Below, in pieces: positions 1 to 11,763 of a stretch of 64,000 nucleotides of DNA; positions within the stretch are counted from its first letter, which is position 1, and every line of letters starts with the position of its first letter. Under the pieces are notes generated by a model. The model was given only the letters and a program-made list of their open reading frames with translations, did no database searches and was not told the origin of the DNA. Both the position numbers and the translations under genes were made by a program. Where the stretch lies: NCBI GenBank assembly GCA_038501195.1, contig JBBPUQ010000003.1, positions 1,752,501-1,816,500 on the forward strand, written 5' to 3'. The stretch is from Nemania diffusa. Lineage: Eukaryota > Ascomycota > Sordariomycetes > Xylariales > Xylariaceae.

Positions 1-580
1 TCAACCACCTTCTCTTTCACTGCATAGTTGAGATCCTGCATACCAGACTCCTTCTGTTGCAGATATATGTAGCAGAGACCGCGATTAAATAGAACCTCGC
101 ATGAGTATAACTTGAATAGTAGACCCAATTGCGCATAATCAATCATGGTGTTTCCTCGCAAGTATAGTAGTGTGTCGTTAAAGTTCGCCAGGGCTTCCTC
201 GAAGTCGCCAAGCAGGAAGTTGGATACACCTTGCTGAAAGTATGCAACAGCAAGATACGAATCCAATCGGATAGCTCTCTGGTAGCATTCGACCTATATG
301 CTACTGTTAGCAGGTTGCAGCTAAGGACTAGTCTTATTCACTAACAGCTTTCTCATGTTCGCCAAGCGTGGCATGGATAACACCCATATTAAATAAGATC
401 TTAGAGGTATCCGAGATTGCTTCGAATTCTCTTAGTGCATCCTCGAATTCATTGTTGTCATACCGGCCGAGGGCCGATACCCACGTCTCTATCTCCTATA
501 GTTGCACACAAGTTAGCATGTCACAACGTTCCTCAAACAAAGTATTTTTTTAAGGAAATACCCACCTGCTTCAAAGACAT
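1..580 (-). CDS. noxR: NADPH oxidase regulator NoxR, N-terminal TPR part (partial, runs off the left edge)
   Basis: Three exons are visible: 580-566 (only five codons, MSLKQ), 495-346 and 293 to the edge. The introns are 565-496 and 345-294 (GTGGGT...TAG and GTTAGT...TAG). The 152 visible residues form the tetratricopeptide block typical of fungal p67phox-like NoxR, including the stretches KILFNMGVIHATLGEHEKA, AVAYFQQGVSNFLLGDFEEA and FNRGLCYIYLQQ. In fungi NoxR binds Rac through these TPRs and activates the NADPH oxidases NoxA/NoxB, which drive hyphal fusion, sexual development and infection structures. The PB1 and SH3-like C-terminal part lies outside the window. The start is chosen because MSLKQ-EIETWV is the family N-terminus, and the frame stays open through both junctions. 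The identification rests on remembered family sequence. Confidence 0.9.
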
Positions 581-3500
581 TATCACTTAATGGCAGTTAA
601 CGTAATTTGTGCTAGTAGCTTTATCCAGAAAGCAGAGGCGCACAGCCGCTATAGCGACCGTAATATTAGAATAACAGTGTCGTCTCGTGGTTCAATCTCG
701 CGGAATTTTGATGTTCGTTGAACTATTATTTCGCTTCCTCAGAGTTAAAAAAAAGTGCTCCCCGTTTTACGGCGGTCCGTGTTGTTATCCCTTACTGAAA
801 TAGCTTGGTAGATAAATTCGTGGGAGACGATGATAAGAGGAACTAGTAGTTTCCCCCGCTTCTCGTATTTCTTGGCTCGGCCGAATGGTATATAGATAGT
901 ATATAGCCTGCTGAAGCCGAAACCGCTGGTTTGGCTTGTCGTCGAATTTGCGAAACAAGAGCGAGGTCGCACTCAGAGTCGAGGTGTATTATATCAGAGA
1001 TGGGAGGATGGTTGGTTGTGCAGGGCTGTGTAGAGGTACAGGTGCACAACGGCGGCGGCCCAACAAGGAAATCCCTTCACTATCTGGAACCAAGACACTA
1101 AGTCCAATTCTCTATATCGGTGTCAAAAAAGAAAACGATCGAGCACGGGAGACTGATTAGCTAGGTGAGGTAGGGTTGTAGATATGGTAGCTGGTCTCAA
1201 TGAGTGAGTGAGTGAGAGCAACGACGACGATGAAAAGGCCAGCGCCTACACAGAGGCGGGAAGTGGACGGGGGCGGAAAGGACAGTGGTAGTTAAGAGGG
1301 TTCAGAAAGGCAAGTCTGTGCCGAGGGGCATGGACTAGGTAGATGTATACGCAGGGTACAAGTGCGCAAGTGCAGTGATAGACGGGATGAATTATCTGGG
1401 CTGGTCAAGGCTTGGTTGGACTGGCTAGATGTCATGCAGTGCACGCACTACACTATGTATGTATGTATGTGTATGCCGCCGTGACCTGCCAGCAGGCCAG
1501 CGAATACAGTAACTGCTGCTGGTGCAACGCTAATTAAGGGTACGGGGTACCTGAGCCTGGCAGTCGGGGACGAGGAGGAGGAGGACGCACTCAAAACGAA
1601 GTTGATGCTAGCCAGGGTCAAATCGGGAGCGGCAGGGGCAGGGTTGCTTACAGGGGCCGCCTTGCTGGCTCGATCCCCTCGTGCAAGGAGACTAGGTAGG
1701 TAGGTATAGGTAGATACCTAGGTGCAGAATAGCGCCGGAATAGCTATCTCAGAGTACCTATTCCGTACGCGTAAAGTACGTATGCGTAAAGGAATCACCA
1801 AGCATGTGTCAGTGTAAGATGCTATAATTCCTCGACAGCGTACAATGCCAAAGACAGACAGATTTGTTGTTTGTTCGTTGCTTCCTTCGTGTTCCACGTT
1901 TGCTTCCTAAACCTCTGCTCTCGGTATTCTATTCTTAAATAGACCAAATCGACAATTTGTGTTTGCCTAAGACATTTTGCTACAGCCACAGGAGGATGAT
2001 AGTCGCCATGTTAAACAGCCCCTCCACGTATCAAATTCAAAGGAAGAGAGGGAGGAAAGATTGAGCCAAGTGGTGGTCGTCGATAGACTCTAGGAAGCGC
2101 CTTACACCGTCTGTGACTATGAACTTGGTCATTCCACCTCTGGCCACATTGTCTGTCTATCCCATTGGCGTCAAGATTGGACCAATGGCCCCTGTGATGA
2201 ATAGAATGTCAACAGCTGCCTGATAACGAACTAGAGATACAACCTAAGAAACCCTTCTGTTGGCGAAGTCGAGAGGCTCGTTTTTTGGACCCTACCTACA
2301 TAGAGACTCCTCTAGGCCATAGGAATAATGCATGATTTCTTGATGGCCAACTGTGACATGGAACAGCGACGAACCAAGCCCTGTCATTCTCAGGCGGTAA
2401 GTGTTCCAAGATGGGCAGCGGACGGCGGTGATTGGCTGGTAACCCTCGGCACGATGCGCTGGTCTGGGACGCCAGGCGTTCCAGGGCGCGTAATTACTAG
2501 CCAATAGCGGGTGCCAGGGGCCTCCGGTCTACTGTACAGTACCTACATGCCTCTATACATAATATGATACGGCTACGTACCTCTTGTTTCCCCTTCCCCC
2601 ACTCAACGATCACCTACGCATCGCATATTCATGATACCTAGTAGATATACGTAAGGATGAATAGGTAGTGTAACAAGCTCAGTCTTGTTCTTCATGAGAG
2701 CTTCCTTCTTCTAGCAGGAAACATTGAGTTTGGGATGCAGGATATGAACGCCGACATGCGTATTTTACCTGTTATCATACCCGCCGATGCCTTGCTGTTT
2801 GCTTCTCTCGGACCTGTTCGGCGATGCCCACAAATCGGGGTTTTAAAATAGAAACTACTACGTGAACTCACTTTAGACCCAGCGTAATAATATAGGACAT
2901 CGTGGCCTTCTCCAGCTTCAATTGGTCTCTCCAAGACTCTAAGCGCCGACAATGTCAATAGTTCTCATGTGACTTGGCGATGTGACCACATATGCGAAGT
3001 GATGATACTATTAGTACAAGAGGGGATTATTCTAATGTTGAGCTATTTACGTTGAAGAGAATAGCAACTACCTACATGTAGGTAGGCATGTAAGCTATCA
3101 AGTGTGACGAAATGTCATCACTTATAGAACTCGGAGTCGAGCCTTACTAGGTAACCTCACCACGTTGTTGCCATGCATCCTCGAGCTTTACTTCACATTC
3201 GATATACTTATTATCCTAGTGTTATCACAGGCTGGATGGACAACAACGTAGGATTCGCGTGATCCTCCAAGAAACTCAATGGTTTCTCGGATAATCAGGT
3301 TGGCGGGTCATGTCGGCTTTCGGAGGAGAAGAGAGGAGAGCAGGCGTGCAGAGCTGGACACGGATACGATAATCTTCTTTTTCTCCAGGTACGCTGTATG
3401 TATAGGTATTTGAGAATACCCAGGATCACAGTTGCAATATGATGCGTTCCATGCATCCGTCTGTAGTATCTACATTACATACATACCTACCCATCGTTGC

Positions 3501-5090
3501 ATGCGGTAAGTGCTGTAGTGCGTGCTGACAACAACAAGGTTACAATCTCTCGTCGATCAGCCACCTACACTACCACGCAGAGATGCAAGATACACGACGA
3601 ACAAACGGTTGAGACGAAGAAAAAAAGAGACCCCCAATCCAAGACCCTGGGAGATTGAGGATGCATCCCGTCGTCCGCGTCCGGTTGCCAATAATGAGAA
3701 CACTCGCCAGCCTATGCACTGCTGTATGGAAGAATTCAACAAGATGACCCCTGTGACTCTAATGCATATTGACCATATTTGGAGAGGTATGCAAAGCTAA
3801 CACGCGGCTCTCCGGCATGTCAATACATGGTATGTACATTGTAGCTACCTGCTGTTCGTCCGACTGCCCTGCCACTCACTCATGTTGCTATGGGCAGAAG
3901 AACCATATCAGGTAAGTATATTAGGTTAGAAATCGAGTCTCATGCAAGGTAATAATAATAACCTACTGCGTACTTACAAGTAACCTGGCATTGCTGCAGA
4001 ACATTTTATCACATCATAAGCGAAGCAAACTACCTATCTACTTGTTATAGGATAGTCAAACCTACATGTATGTAGGTAGTTACCTAATGACTTACACAGT
4101 ACCGGATACACTCAGACTTCAGCACAGACGGGTAAAATCTACCCAGATAGCCAGTATTCAATCTCAATCTATCGCACACTATCTAGATAGATCAATGCAC
4201 TGAGGACTTTAGTTTTCCCTACGGCTTCACTACGCACATGAAAGTGGGCTTCGGCAGGATCCGGTTCATGGGTATGTCTCCTCAAATGTCTGATGATGGC
4301 AGTTCCGGTCGCTGATGGCATGTGGGCCGTTTGAAGATGTTTCGTCCCTGGGGAGTGGTTTTGCCTCGAACTAAACTCGTCATCTCTACCGTGGCGCGTC
4401 CTAGACTAAGTAGGTACATAGATGAACTAGTCTTGCAGAAGGCTAGAGAAGCTTAATCCTCCTCTCTTACCCACTACCGGGGCTCGCCTCACTTGGTCAT
4501 CGATCGTGTTGGCCTTTGCAGTTCACGACATGGGCGTCGTTTCGAGCGCTTGGCCGGCTTGGGCTTGGACGCTTGTTTTCCCAAACAGATCTTCCTTCGA
4601 CGTATTCGAAGGATCATCTACGCTTACATACAGACAGAAGCGCCGCCTCCGTCATGGCGCCGTCGTGGTGGCCCCACGGAAATGGCGTGGTAGAATGCGT
4701 GGTGCCATTATTATGCGATATCGCATGACGCCGTAGAATACCAAGAGCAGCTCGAGGTGGTTGGCGTCTTAGGTAGTTGACTGCCTTTTTGTTTGCATTC
4801 AGATGTACAGTACCTATATAGGTGCCTATTGTGAGTTGTATGGTGCTCTTCACATTCGGCAAATTTGTGACAGTTTCAAGATCTTCAAAAATGATCTGAA
4901 GCATCCCAATCTCCAATCTACCAGGTACACTTTATAAGTACTATGTAGAATCTCCAAATGCGGCCTATCATCCTAAGATGAGTGATCGCAAGGCTGAGGT
5001 GCGTTCTTCATCCCGCGTAGCACCGCCCTCACTCTGCCTCGTCTAGATGGCGAATAGAATTTCATAGCGAGATAATCTATAGCCTCCTCC
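581..5090. other. Gene-poor spacer (noxR upstream region to CCS1)
   Basis: I find no reading frame here with coding character. The part next to noxR (581 to about 1600) presumably holds its promoter and leader. Simple repeats present are (TGAG)4 at 1201-1216 and a TATG run at about 1454-1475. CTACCTA/TAGGTAG words recur throughout, including a perfect 18-bp palindrome at 3068-3085 and an imperfect relative near 4060. The frame at 3522-3800 has no recognisable motif and an antisense frame of similar length, so I do not call it a gene. Confidence 0.6.
3068..3085. repeat. Perfect 18-bp palindrome CTACCTACATGTAGGTAG
   Basis: The sequence is identical to its own reverse complement. The same 18-mer occurs at 38287-38304, and a related perfect palindrome with the same ACATGT core is at 31604-31621. 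Confidence 0.9.
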
Positions 5091-6545
5091 TCAGATCATG
5101 CCCTTCTGTACTTCGTCTTTTCTCTCTTCCCATAGTGTTTTACCAGTGCAAGAGCAGACGGTTTTATCATTATCCCACATGCCGGCGCTCCGGGCGATGA
5201 CACCAACGACGGTGTTTTCGTCGTTCTTTAGTCCGCCCTGGCCTTCTTCTTGGCTCGAAAGGACTATAGCGTGACCAATTACCTCCCAGACCTGAAAAGA
5301 GTGGTCGAAGAAGACGGCGCCGCGACCATCCGGGCCTACTTCCACTGAAGTGAGGATTCCGCGGGGTTGTGTCGTGGCATTACCGCCGGCCCATATAGGA
5401 CCTGTAGAAGCTGCGCCGAGTTTTAGATCGCCATACTCTCGTATGCTGGCATTGTATTTTCCAGGCGCGACCCCCCGCACGGTCAAATCTACCAGTGTAG
5501 TCGTGGGGGACACCTGCACCATGCGAGCTAGGCCCCTGACCTCTCTCTCGCTCACTGCCGAATCCTTCGTCGAGGCTTCGGGGTCCGACGCGGGCACCAA
5601 GGCATCACCACCTCTTTCGTTTCGATGATATGTCTCAAGGATGCACACGGCTGCGCCTGTTGATCATGATCCGAAGCGATTGCAGTCAGTTGGCTGGTCA
5701 TAAACGCCAAACGTGCATCTTGTTTCAAAAGCGTAGAAAGCAGCGTAGTAAACATGAGACACCACGTTGGCCAAACTCCAAATCGAGGCGAATAGCAGGA
5801 CTACCGCCAAGATAGGTAGACACCAAAGAGGCCCATGCCGCATGACGACGTCATGGTTCCCCATGCTGTGGTAGGCCTGTAGTAGGCCGGCATGGGGTAA
5901 ATTCATTCGCAAAGGGAAATAACAGGCTCAACTCACTGTTTGATGCTCCTGATCCTCGCAAAATGGCGTCTCGACCCGTCGCCTCGATGGCGCTAACGAT
6001 GACAGATGGCGCAGCTGTTGGGTTGGGACGAAAGATCAGATGTTAGCCACTGAATTACTGGTTTATCTTCAGATGACATGATCCTTCAAAGCGGGAAGAA
6101 CACCATGAAGGAACATGAAATAGGTACGAGAAATGTAACATCAGTATGCTATTTTATTTCTTGCTTTCCTCATGCAAGCGAGCAAGCAACTGCCAGCTCT
6201 AGAAGGTTAATCCTTACCGGTTCCCTTGACGGCGACTAGTTGGTCCTTTAGGTTGGCGTCAACACTGGAGATCCCGTCAAGGCTGAATAAAGCATCTGAA
6301 ACCGACTTGACACATGAGTCGCAAGTCATGTGCACAGCGAATAGGGTCTATAATTTTAGTTTCCATGTTTCGTTAGCCTCTCACTGATAATAACACACGT
6401 GGAAGTAATGACAAGCTCATAATAATTTAAACATGATTTGCCTCCTATGAGGAGATTCGACGAATGTCACAAAATTAAAAAGCAATGAGCAAAGGATGTT
6501 TTTTGAACAAACCTCAAACGGAGTTTTAACTTTAGTCTGCGTCAT
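5091..6545 (-). CDS. CCS1: Copper chaperone for Cu/Zn superoxide dismutase (CCS1/Lys7)
   Basis: Four exons: 6545-6513, 6347-6218, 6014-5937 and 5656-5091. They join in frame to 268 aa. The N-terminal heavy-metal-associated domain carries the copper-binding MTCDSC motif (residues 18-23). A central SOD1-like domain follows, with DLTVRGVAPGKYNASIREYG and later GVIARSAGMWDNDKTVCSCTG. The C-terminal CxC copper-transfer motif is at residues 248-250. The protein delivers copper to SOD1 and oxidises its disulphide in cytosol and mitochondrial intermembrane space. The last intron (5936-5657, 280 bp) is long for this genome, and two short frames inside it (5552-5755 and 5664-5912) are not genes. The first exon ends MTQTKVKTPFE, the family N-terminus. 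Both copper motifs are intact, so it should be functional. Confidence 0.93.
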
Positions 6546-7180
6546 GGTGTTGGTCGAGGTGGAGAGCTGGGGAGTTGCAAGTATTGAGGCTATTTGACGT
6601 TGTCTGCAACGATGCGAAACCCGAAAATGTGATGTTAATACGAAGCTTAGGGTTATGCAAGTGTTGGTTTGGTTGTCTGGTTGCCGTGAAAGATAGTAGA
6701 GGTTTAAGAAATGTTCTTTTCGAGCATTACATGTTGGCCTCGGAACAAAATAGTCACAAATTTCGAGCGGTACAAAAGAGTCACTTACACGACCACTATC
6801 TAACCCACCTTATCGAATGCTCGCAGAATGCTTTGAAATCGAGTTGGCGAAGTCGGCGGTCGGGGTTCAATTGCCCTACGTAACCTGCTATACTTAGAGC
6901 TATTTTGTTAGAGGACTGTATAATGGTGCTATAAGCGCTATAAAGAGCTGCTCGGGTTTATCGATAAGGAGGACCCCCACGTGATTTATAGTGAAGGTAC
7001 CAAAATCTCCTATGCCAGCTACTTCTTGGCCAGACGACGAGATCACGACTAGACGTGCTACAGCACCGACCGAGATCCCAATTGACCTGTTCAGACAGCC
7101 ACCCCCGAGGAAAAAGCTTCCCACAAAGCCACGGGGATTGATTCGATAAGGAGGGAGCAGCTCCCTCGAGAGCCGCCAGC
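6546..7180. other. Divergent spacer between CCS1 and the uL13m gene
   Basis: The two genes are transcribed away from each other, so this 635-bp stretch must hold both promoters. The frame at 6575-6883 has no recognisable motif and overlaps the likely CCS1 leader. I see no other feature. Confidence 0.6.
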
Positions 7181-7851
7181 ATGTCACAAACCATAGGGCT
7201 CGTAAGTCACCTTTCCAGCTCATCTCTAATTGCCCAATATCCAGAACCGGTGCTTCATACACCGCTATGTATACGCACGCGTCTGGGCCAGGGACAATTT
7301 ACTCACACGCACCCCCCCCCCCCCCTCTATAGACGAAGCTCGCCTACTCGCGGGTCTGGCACCAGATCTCGGCCTCGGCCCCGCACCCGACGCTCTCGAC
7401 CCAGCCGAACGTGACGCCGCCCTCGCTGGGCCGGCTGGCCTCGCGCATCGCCACGATCCTGATGGGCAAGCACAAGCCCATCTGGGACCCCTCGACCGAC
7501 TGCGGCGACTACGTCGTGGTGACGGACTGCGCCGCGCTGCACCTCACCGGGCGCAAGAAGTGGCAGAAGACGTACTACCGCCACAACACGCGCCCCGGCT
7601 CCCTGCGCGCCGTCACCATGGACGTGCTCATGGCCAAGCACGGCGGCGCCGAGGTCCTCCGCAAGGCCGTCTCCGGCATGCTGCCCAAGAACCGCCTCCG
7701 CGACAAGCGCCTCGCGCGCCTCAAGGCCTTCGAGAGCGACGCCCACCCTTACAAGAAGAATCTGCTGCGGTTTGGCGGTGTGCAGGTCGGCCACGAGGGC
7801 TGGAGCGATGCGGTGATGGCTATTCGGGAGGCGGATAGCCAGCGGTTATAA
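7181..7851 (+). CDS. MRPL23: Mitochondrial large-subunit ribosomal protein uL13m (yeast Mrpl23 type)
   Basis: Two exons, 7181-7201 (MSQTIGL) and 7333-7851, give 179 aa. The intron is 7202-7332 (GTAAGT...TATAG). The product carries the uL13 signature: LGRLASRIATILMGKHKP, YVVVTDCAALHLTGRKKW, KTYYRHNTRPGSL and MLPKNRLRDKRLARLKAF. It is a structural protein of the mitochondrial 54S subunit. The start is set by MSQTIG, the usual N-terminus of fungal homologues, and by a clean splice to TKLAYSRVWHQ. Exon 2 is very GC-rich, which explains the long open frames on both strands around it (7230-7838 and 7327-7794); those are shadows. The intron's pyrimidine tract contains 14 consecutive C. Confidence 0.93.
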
Positions 7852-8423
7852 CCAGGGGGCCCTCTCTTCGTAGAGGAGCGCGAAGAAGCTGCTAGGGGCT
7901 AGATTATGACCTCAAGATTGGGCTATCTGGCTGCGAGGGCGAGTCAGCCGTTGTATATACGCCTTGTACCACAATATTGTGTACGCCTATAACGAAATCC
8001 CTCATGATGTGTTCAATAATACCTACAATCAATATGGCTGTGCTTTGGGAGCAGAGCACTTACGATAAGGGTAAAAGAGCAGATGTGTCTAGGACAAGGA
8101 GCGTAGGTTAATCTGAACTGAAGAAAAAAAAGAATCACAGTCTATCTAGTGAATAACATTTTATAATGCATTATTAAAATTCCATTTATTTGGTATCTAA
8201 TAGGGGCAATGCCGTTGCGGGCAGCGATGCGGTAGATATCGTGATCAGATTCATTCCAGTTAGAGCACCTTTCATGAATCATTACCGTAATGAGTGCAAT
8301 TCCAGAGAGCCAAAAAAATATCCAGAACAAAATTAATAGGTGAATGACAGTAGCCACCCCCATGTACGCCGTTTAGTCATAATTAGATGCTGAAGTGGGA
8401 TGAGAAATGCCAGATTAAGGGAC
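7852..8423. other. Convergent spacer between uL13m and urate oxidase
   Basis: The flanking genes converge, so this holds two 3' UTRs and polyadenylation regions. A short AT-rich frame at 8142-8363 is hydrophobic but has no family resemblance, and I do not call it. Confidence 0.6.
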
Positions 8424-9442
8424 TTAAGAGCGCGAGACTTCGCACTTGATGAGACCGTTGGGACCCGATTGGGGAGCATACACCTCGGCGTCTTTGCCGG
8501 TGTTCTCGATGCCCTTGTGCCATGAGAGGTCTGTAATAAGGCGGGCGAGTCAGTATAAAATCTCGTATTTATCCTCCAAGGACGGCTCTTCACATCCAAC
8601 TTTGCGAGTAATAACAAAAAAAAGCGTTCGAAAAATGAAATGAACTCACCAATCTCGAAATAGTGCTTGTTAGGCAGGGCATAAGTGACAGAGGCTACCT
8701 CGGGCGCGGCCTCGAGGATCTTCTCGCACATCTTATACATAGTGCTCTGGACCGAAGGGCTATCCTCCTCAGCAAAGGTCTTCATGGTGATAGCGCGGGC
8801 GTCGTCAAACGCCTTGTCGAAGACGGCGACGCCGTCACGCAGGGCCTGCAGCGAGGAGAACGGGCTCCACTTCCAGGCGGCGTCGATCTCGGTGGAGAGG
8901 ATGCGGTCCCAGGTCTCGGGCAGCGTAGTGAACTCGTCGCGGACAAAGCCGTGGAACTGCGAGCCCGTGCTCTTCAGCACGAGCAGGCCGGCGATGGAGC
9001 TGCGCACCTCGATGCTGACGCCCGTGCCCGCGCGGGTCACGCGCACCTCGGCGTTGCGCGTCTCGTCGCCGTCGCGGTAGAAGCTGTGCGGGTGCGGCTT
9101 GCCGTCGATGGTCATGCGCGTCCAGCGCTTCACGGCGATGCTGACGTTGGCCGCGTCCATGTGCGCGTACGTGTCCAGGAAGTGCTGCCCCAGCACGGCG
9201 CCGAACAGCTCGGGCGGGTTCACGGGGTGCTCCTTGGCCTTGATGTAGATGGTGTTCTTCATCGAGTCGGTCGCCACGACGGGCGTGTTGTCCGCCCGCG
9301 TGTACGACTCCTCGATCTGGCCCTCCAGCAGGCAGCACACGGTCATCTCCGTCACCGTGTGCGTCCCCGTCGCCGAGTCCCGGTGCACCTTGTAGACGCG
9401 GACGTTGTCCTTGCCGTAGCGTGCCGAGGTGAGAGTAGGCAT
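8424..9442 (-). CDS. uaZ: Urate oxidase (uricase)
   Basis: Two exons, 9442-8650 and 8530-8424, give 299 aa. The intron is 8649-8531 (GTGAGT...CAG). The enzyme oxidises urate to 5-hydroxyisourate in purine catabolism, normally in peroxisomes. Visible features are the N-terminal RYGKDNVRVYKVHR with the catalytic Lys11, VATDSMKNT (residues 56-64, including the Thr58-Asp59-Ser60 active-site segment), FVRDEFTTLPETWDRILSTE, and the tail NKHYFEIDLSWHKGIEN spanning the intron. The length matches the family, but the last residues are Ser-Arg-Ser, not the usual SKL/AKL-type peroxisomal signal (see findings). The 270-aa frame on the opposite strand (8663-9475) is a GC-rich shadow. Confidence 0.94.
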
Positions 9443-9631
9443 TGTGATGGTGAGGCTGGTTGGGATGCTATCTAATATAACAACAATAGCAGCAGCAGGG
9501 GTGCGTATTGTCCGAGATCGAGATAAAGTTGAGAGAGATGCTTCTCCAAAAGTCTAAGCAGGACACAAGCTCTTATAGGCTAATATCTTCCCTACAACAG
9601 CGCCTACGAATAATGAATGACTGCGTGTCTA

Positions 9632-9684
9632 TGTGTAAGTGTAAGTGTAAGTGTATGTGTGTGTATGTGCGTGCGTGCGTGTGT
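9632..9684. repeat. GTGTAA / GTGC microsatellite
   Basis: GTGTAA units pass into GTGTAT and then GTGC/GTGT units. It lies upstream of the urate oxidase start. Confidence 0.85.
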
Positions 9685-9787
9685 TGATGATGGGCGAAGG
9701 GGTACAAAGGGGATAGATAATCTAGTGTTACGTACTCCAAGACAACAGGCAATGCTATCTAGTGGTCCACAAGCACGTAACGCTACG

Positions 9788-9819
9788 ATAGTTTATATAT
9801 AGTTATACATATAAACTAT
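9788..9819. repeat. AT-rich inverted repeat (11-bp arms)
   Basis: ATAGTTTATAT at 9788-9798 and its exact reverse complement at 9809-9819 flank a 10-base loop, inside a longer TATA-rich tract that runs to about 9843. Confidence 0.8.
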
Positions 9820-11763
9820 ATATATGTACAGATATATATATAGCCGTAGGTATAAACGAAGGACAAGAGGCGGAGTGGTTGATGCAGCTGCAGATATCCG
9901 ACGTGATTCACACGAGAGCAGGAATAGGAATATACCTGGGATGATAAGAGTGAAAAGCGAGGAGCAATAGGAAGTGTGAATAGTCAAGAGAGAAGAATAT
10001 GTGAGTTGTCAGGTCAAGTCGGCATTGGAATTGAAGCGGCGTTGTTGTTAGTCTTATATTCCCTAGATACTCTGTACGTTGTCTGCGCGCATACGTACGA
10101 ATAAGCACTGTCTAACAGCCGCTGCTGGGGTTTTCTGTCTAGCTCGTAATTGCCTCAGTTTGTTCCGAGATGGGATCACCCGCAATCGAGTTGACGTCGG
10201 GAGCCGCGCCAGGGACGTGTCGGGAATCATCTTCTCCAGTATAGTAGAATGTTAGTCTACCTAGTCTAGGCTAGATAGGTACTCCAGCTCGACAAAGCCG
10301 CAAAGGGACGGGCGAGACGAGCGAGACGAATAAGACCCCTGACATGGCAGACATGACATCGACTTGCCTCTTGCTTGTCTCGGCGAATGGGCATCTTGGC
10401 GGGTGAACCGGCAGCGCGCGTTCGGTGCCGCTGCACTGGTCCACTCAACCACCTGCTGGCGGCTTCGAGCCGCCTGCCGCTTGCTGCTGCTGCTAGGTAC
10501 TATTGCTCTTCTGCAAATCTGTATAGTAGGTACTGTAGGCATACGCATACGGATAGGTAGGTCTGCTTATTATCGGAGAGCTCCTTGAACAGTACCCATC
10601 GAAGTCCCTGAAGGGTCCCCGGAAGAAGCCTGGGCTCAGCGCCAGCTCTCCTCCTTCTCCGCAGTGGGTTTCCTGAGACAAGGCCCGGAAGACGCCGCCT
10701 CCCAGGATATCCCAGCGATCTCCCAGCGGCATCCCAGCAATGGCCCAGCACCCTCACGTCTACTCATGGCCCTTTCCGGCCGGTGGTAGCGCCATTTGTA
10801 TTTGGCCTGATGGAATTCATTAGTCCTCGAAACTCGATGGGAACACATGCAAAAGCCTTCTTTTCCATCTTGTGTTCTCTTTCCAACTATTGACCTCCGC
10901 TGGTTAAGCTTTCCCATTGGCCGGCACTCCTGTTGTCAAACTCTTTAGGTCATTCTTTGCACTCGTTCACATCTTGGCGTTTAATAAGTCTTACACTACA
11001 GGAGGTAGGTAAGTAAATAAAAATCTAAGTATTTGTAAAGGTAGGTAAGGGGGTGTGTATCTGTTACGGATTCTATATCATATACTTATTACGCGATGCC
11101 GAGATGCTGAAATGCTGGCTGAGATGCTGAGATGGTAAGATGCTAACTGAGGGGCTTACTGAGTGAGCATACGCAGTAAAGCTTTACAGCGTAGTCTATA
11201 TCACAGTGCGGAAAGGAGGTACTCATACCCTCCATTGCCCCTCCGTCCGTCTCCGGGCCCGTCCGGTTGATACGCATAGGGAGGGGTACTTACAAGTAGC
11301 CTCGTGTGTTACCTCTACCCAATGTTTTCTACCGAGTATAATACCCTCCTCCTGTACCGTATCTAGCTCAAACGATGCTTTACACTGCATACGCAGTGAC
11401 GCTTCTCATCTTGAACAGGCAACCTATCAATATAGCTAGGTATATAATATCACAAGTTAGTCCAATTTTTTATGACTGATACGGAGAAAGCAAGAGACAA
11501 CAGACTGATCACTCTTTCGTTATTTTACCCCTAAAAAAAATGCTGCTGGTTGGCTTGTATGGTTGCAAACACACCTCGTCGCTTTCTGGATTAAGTAAAC
11601 CGAATCTATAAAGCAAGACACCTTTTATCATTATGAGTCCGACAACAAATGCAACAACAGAGATTATAGAAATTAATGCTAGAATCACCGCCCCCCAAGC
11701 ACTGTCTTCCCTCGCCCTTCCATGATTTTCGAAGCAACAGCCAATTATTTCCCCCTCAATTGT

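Larger units (their letters stand above)
9443..11763. other. Spacer between urate oxidase and chitin deacetylase
   Basis: No supported gene. The left part holds the uricase promoter, the right part the deacetylase 3' UTR. Present are a GTGTAA/GTGC simple repeat (9632-9684), an AT-rich hairpin (9788-9819) and a short imperfect GAGATGCTGA repeat (about 11101-11135). Overlapping frames at 10261-10917 run on both strands without motifs. Confidence 0.6.

Noticed and set aside
3522..3800. 92-codon plus frame in the left spacer
   Set aside because: It has no motif, no intron context and an antisense frame of similar size.
7230..7838. 202-codon plus frame and a 155-codon minus frame
   Set aside because: Both overlap the uL13m exon, whose frame has clear conserved motifs. 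These are GC-driven shadows.
8663..9475. 270-codon open frame on the plus strand
   Set aside because: It lies wholly antisense to urate oxidase, in GC-rich codons. Its Arg/Val/His-rich translation has no family character.
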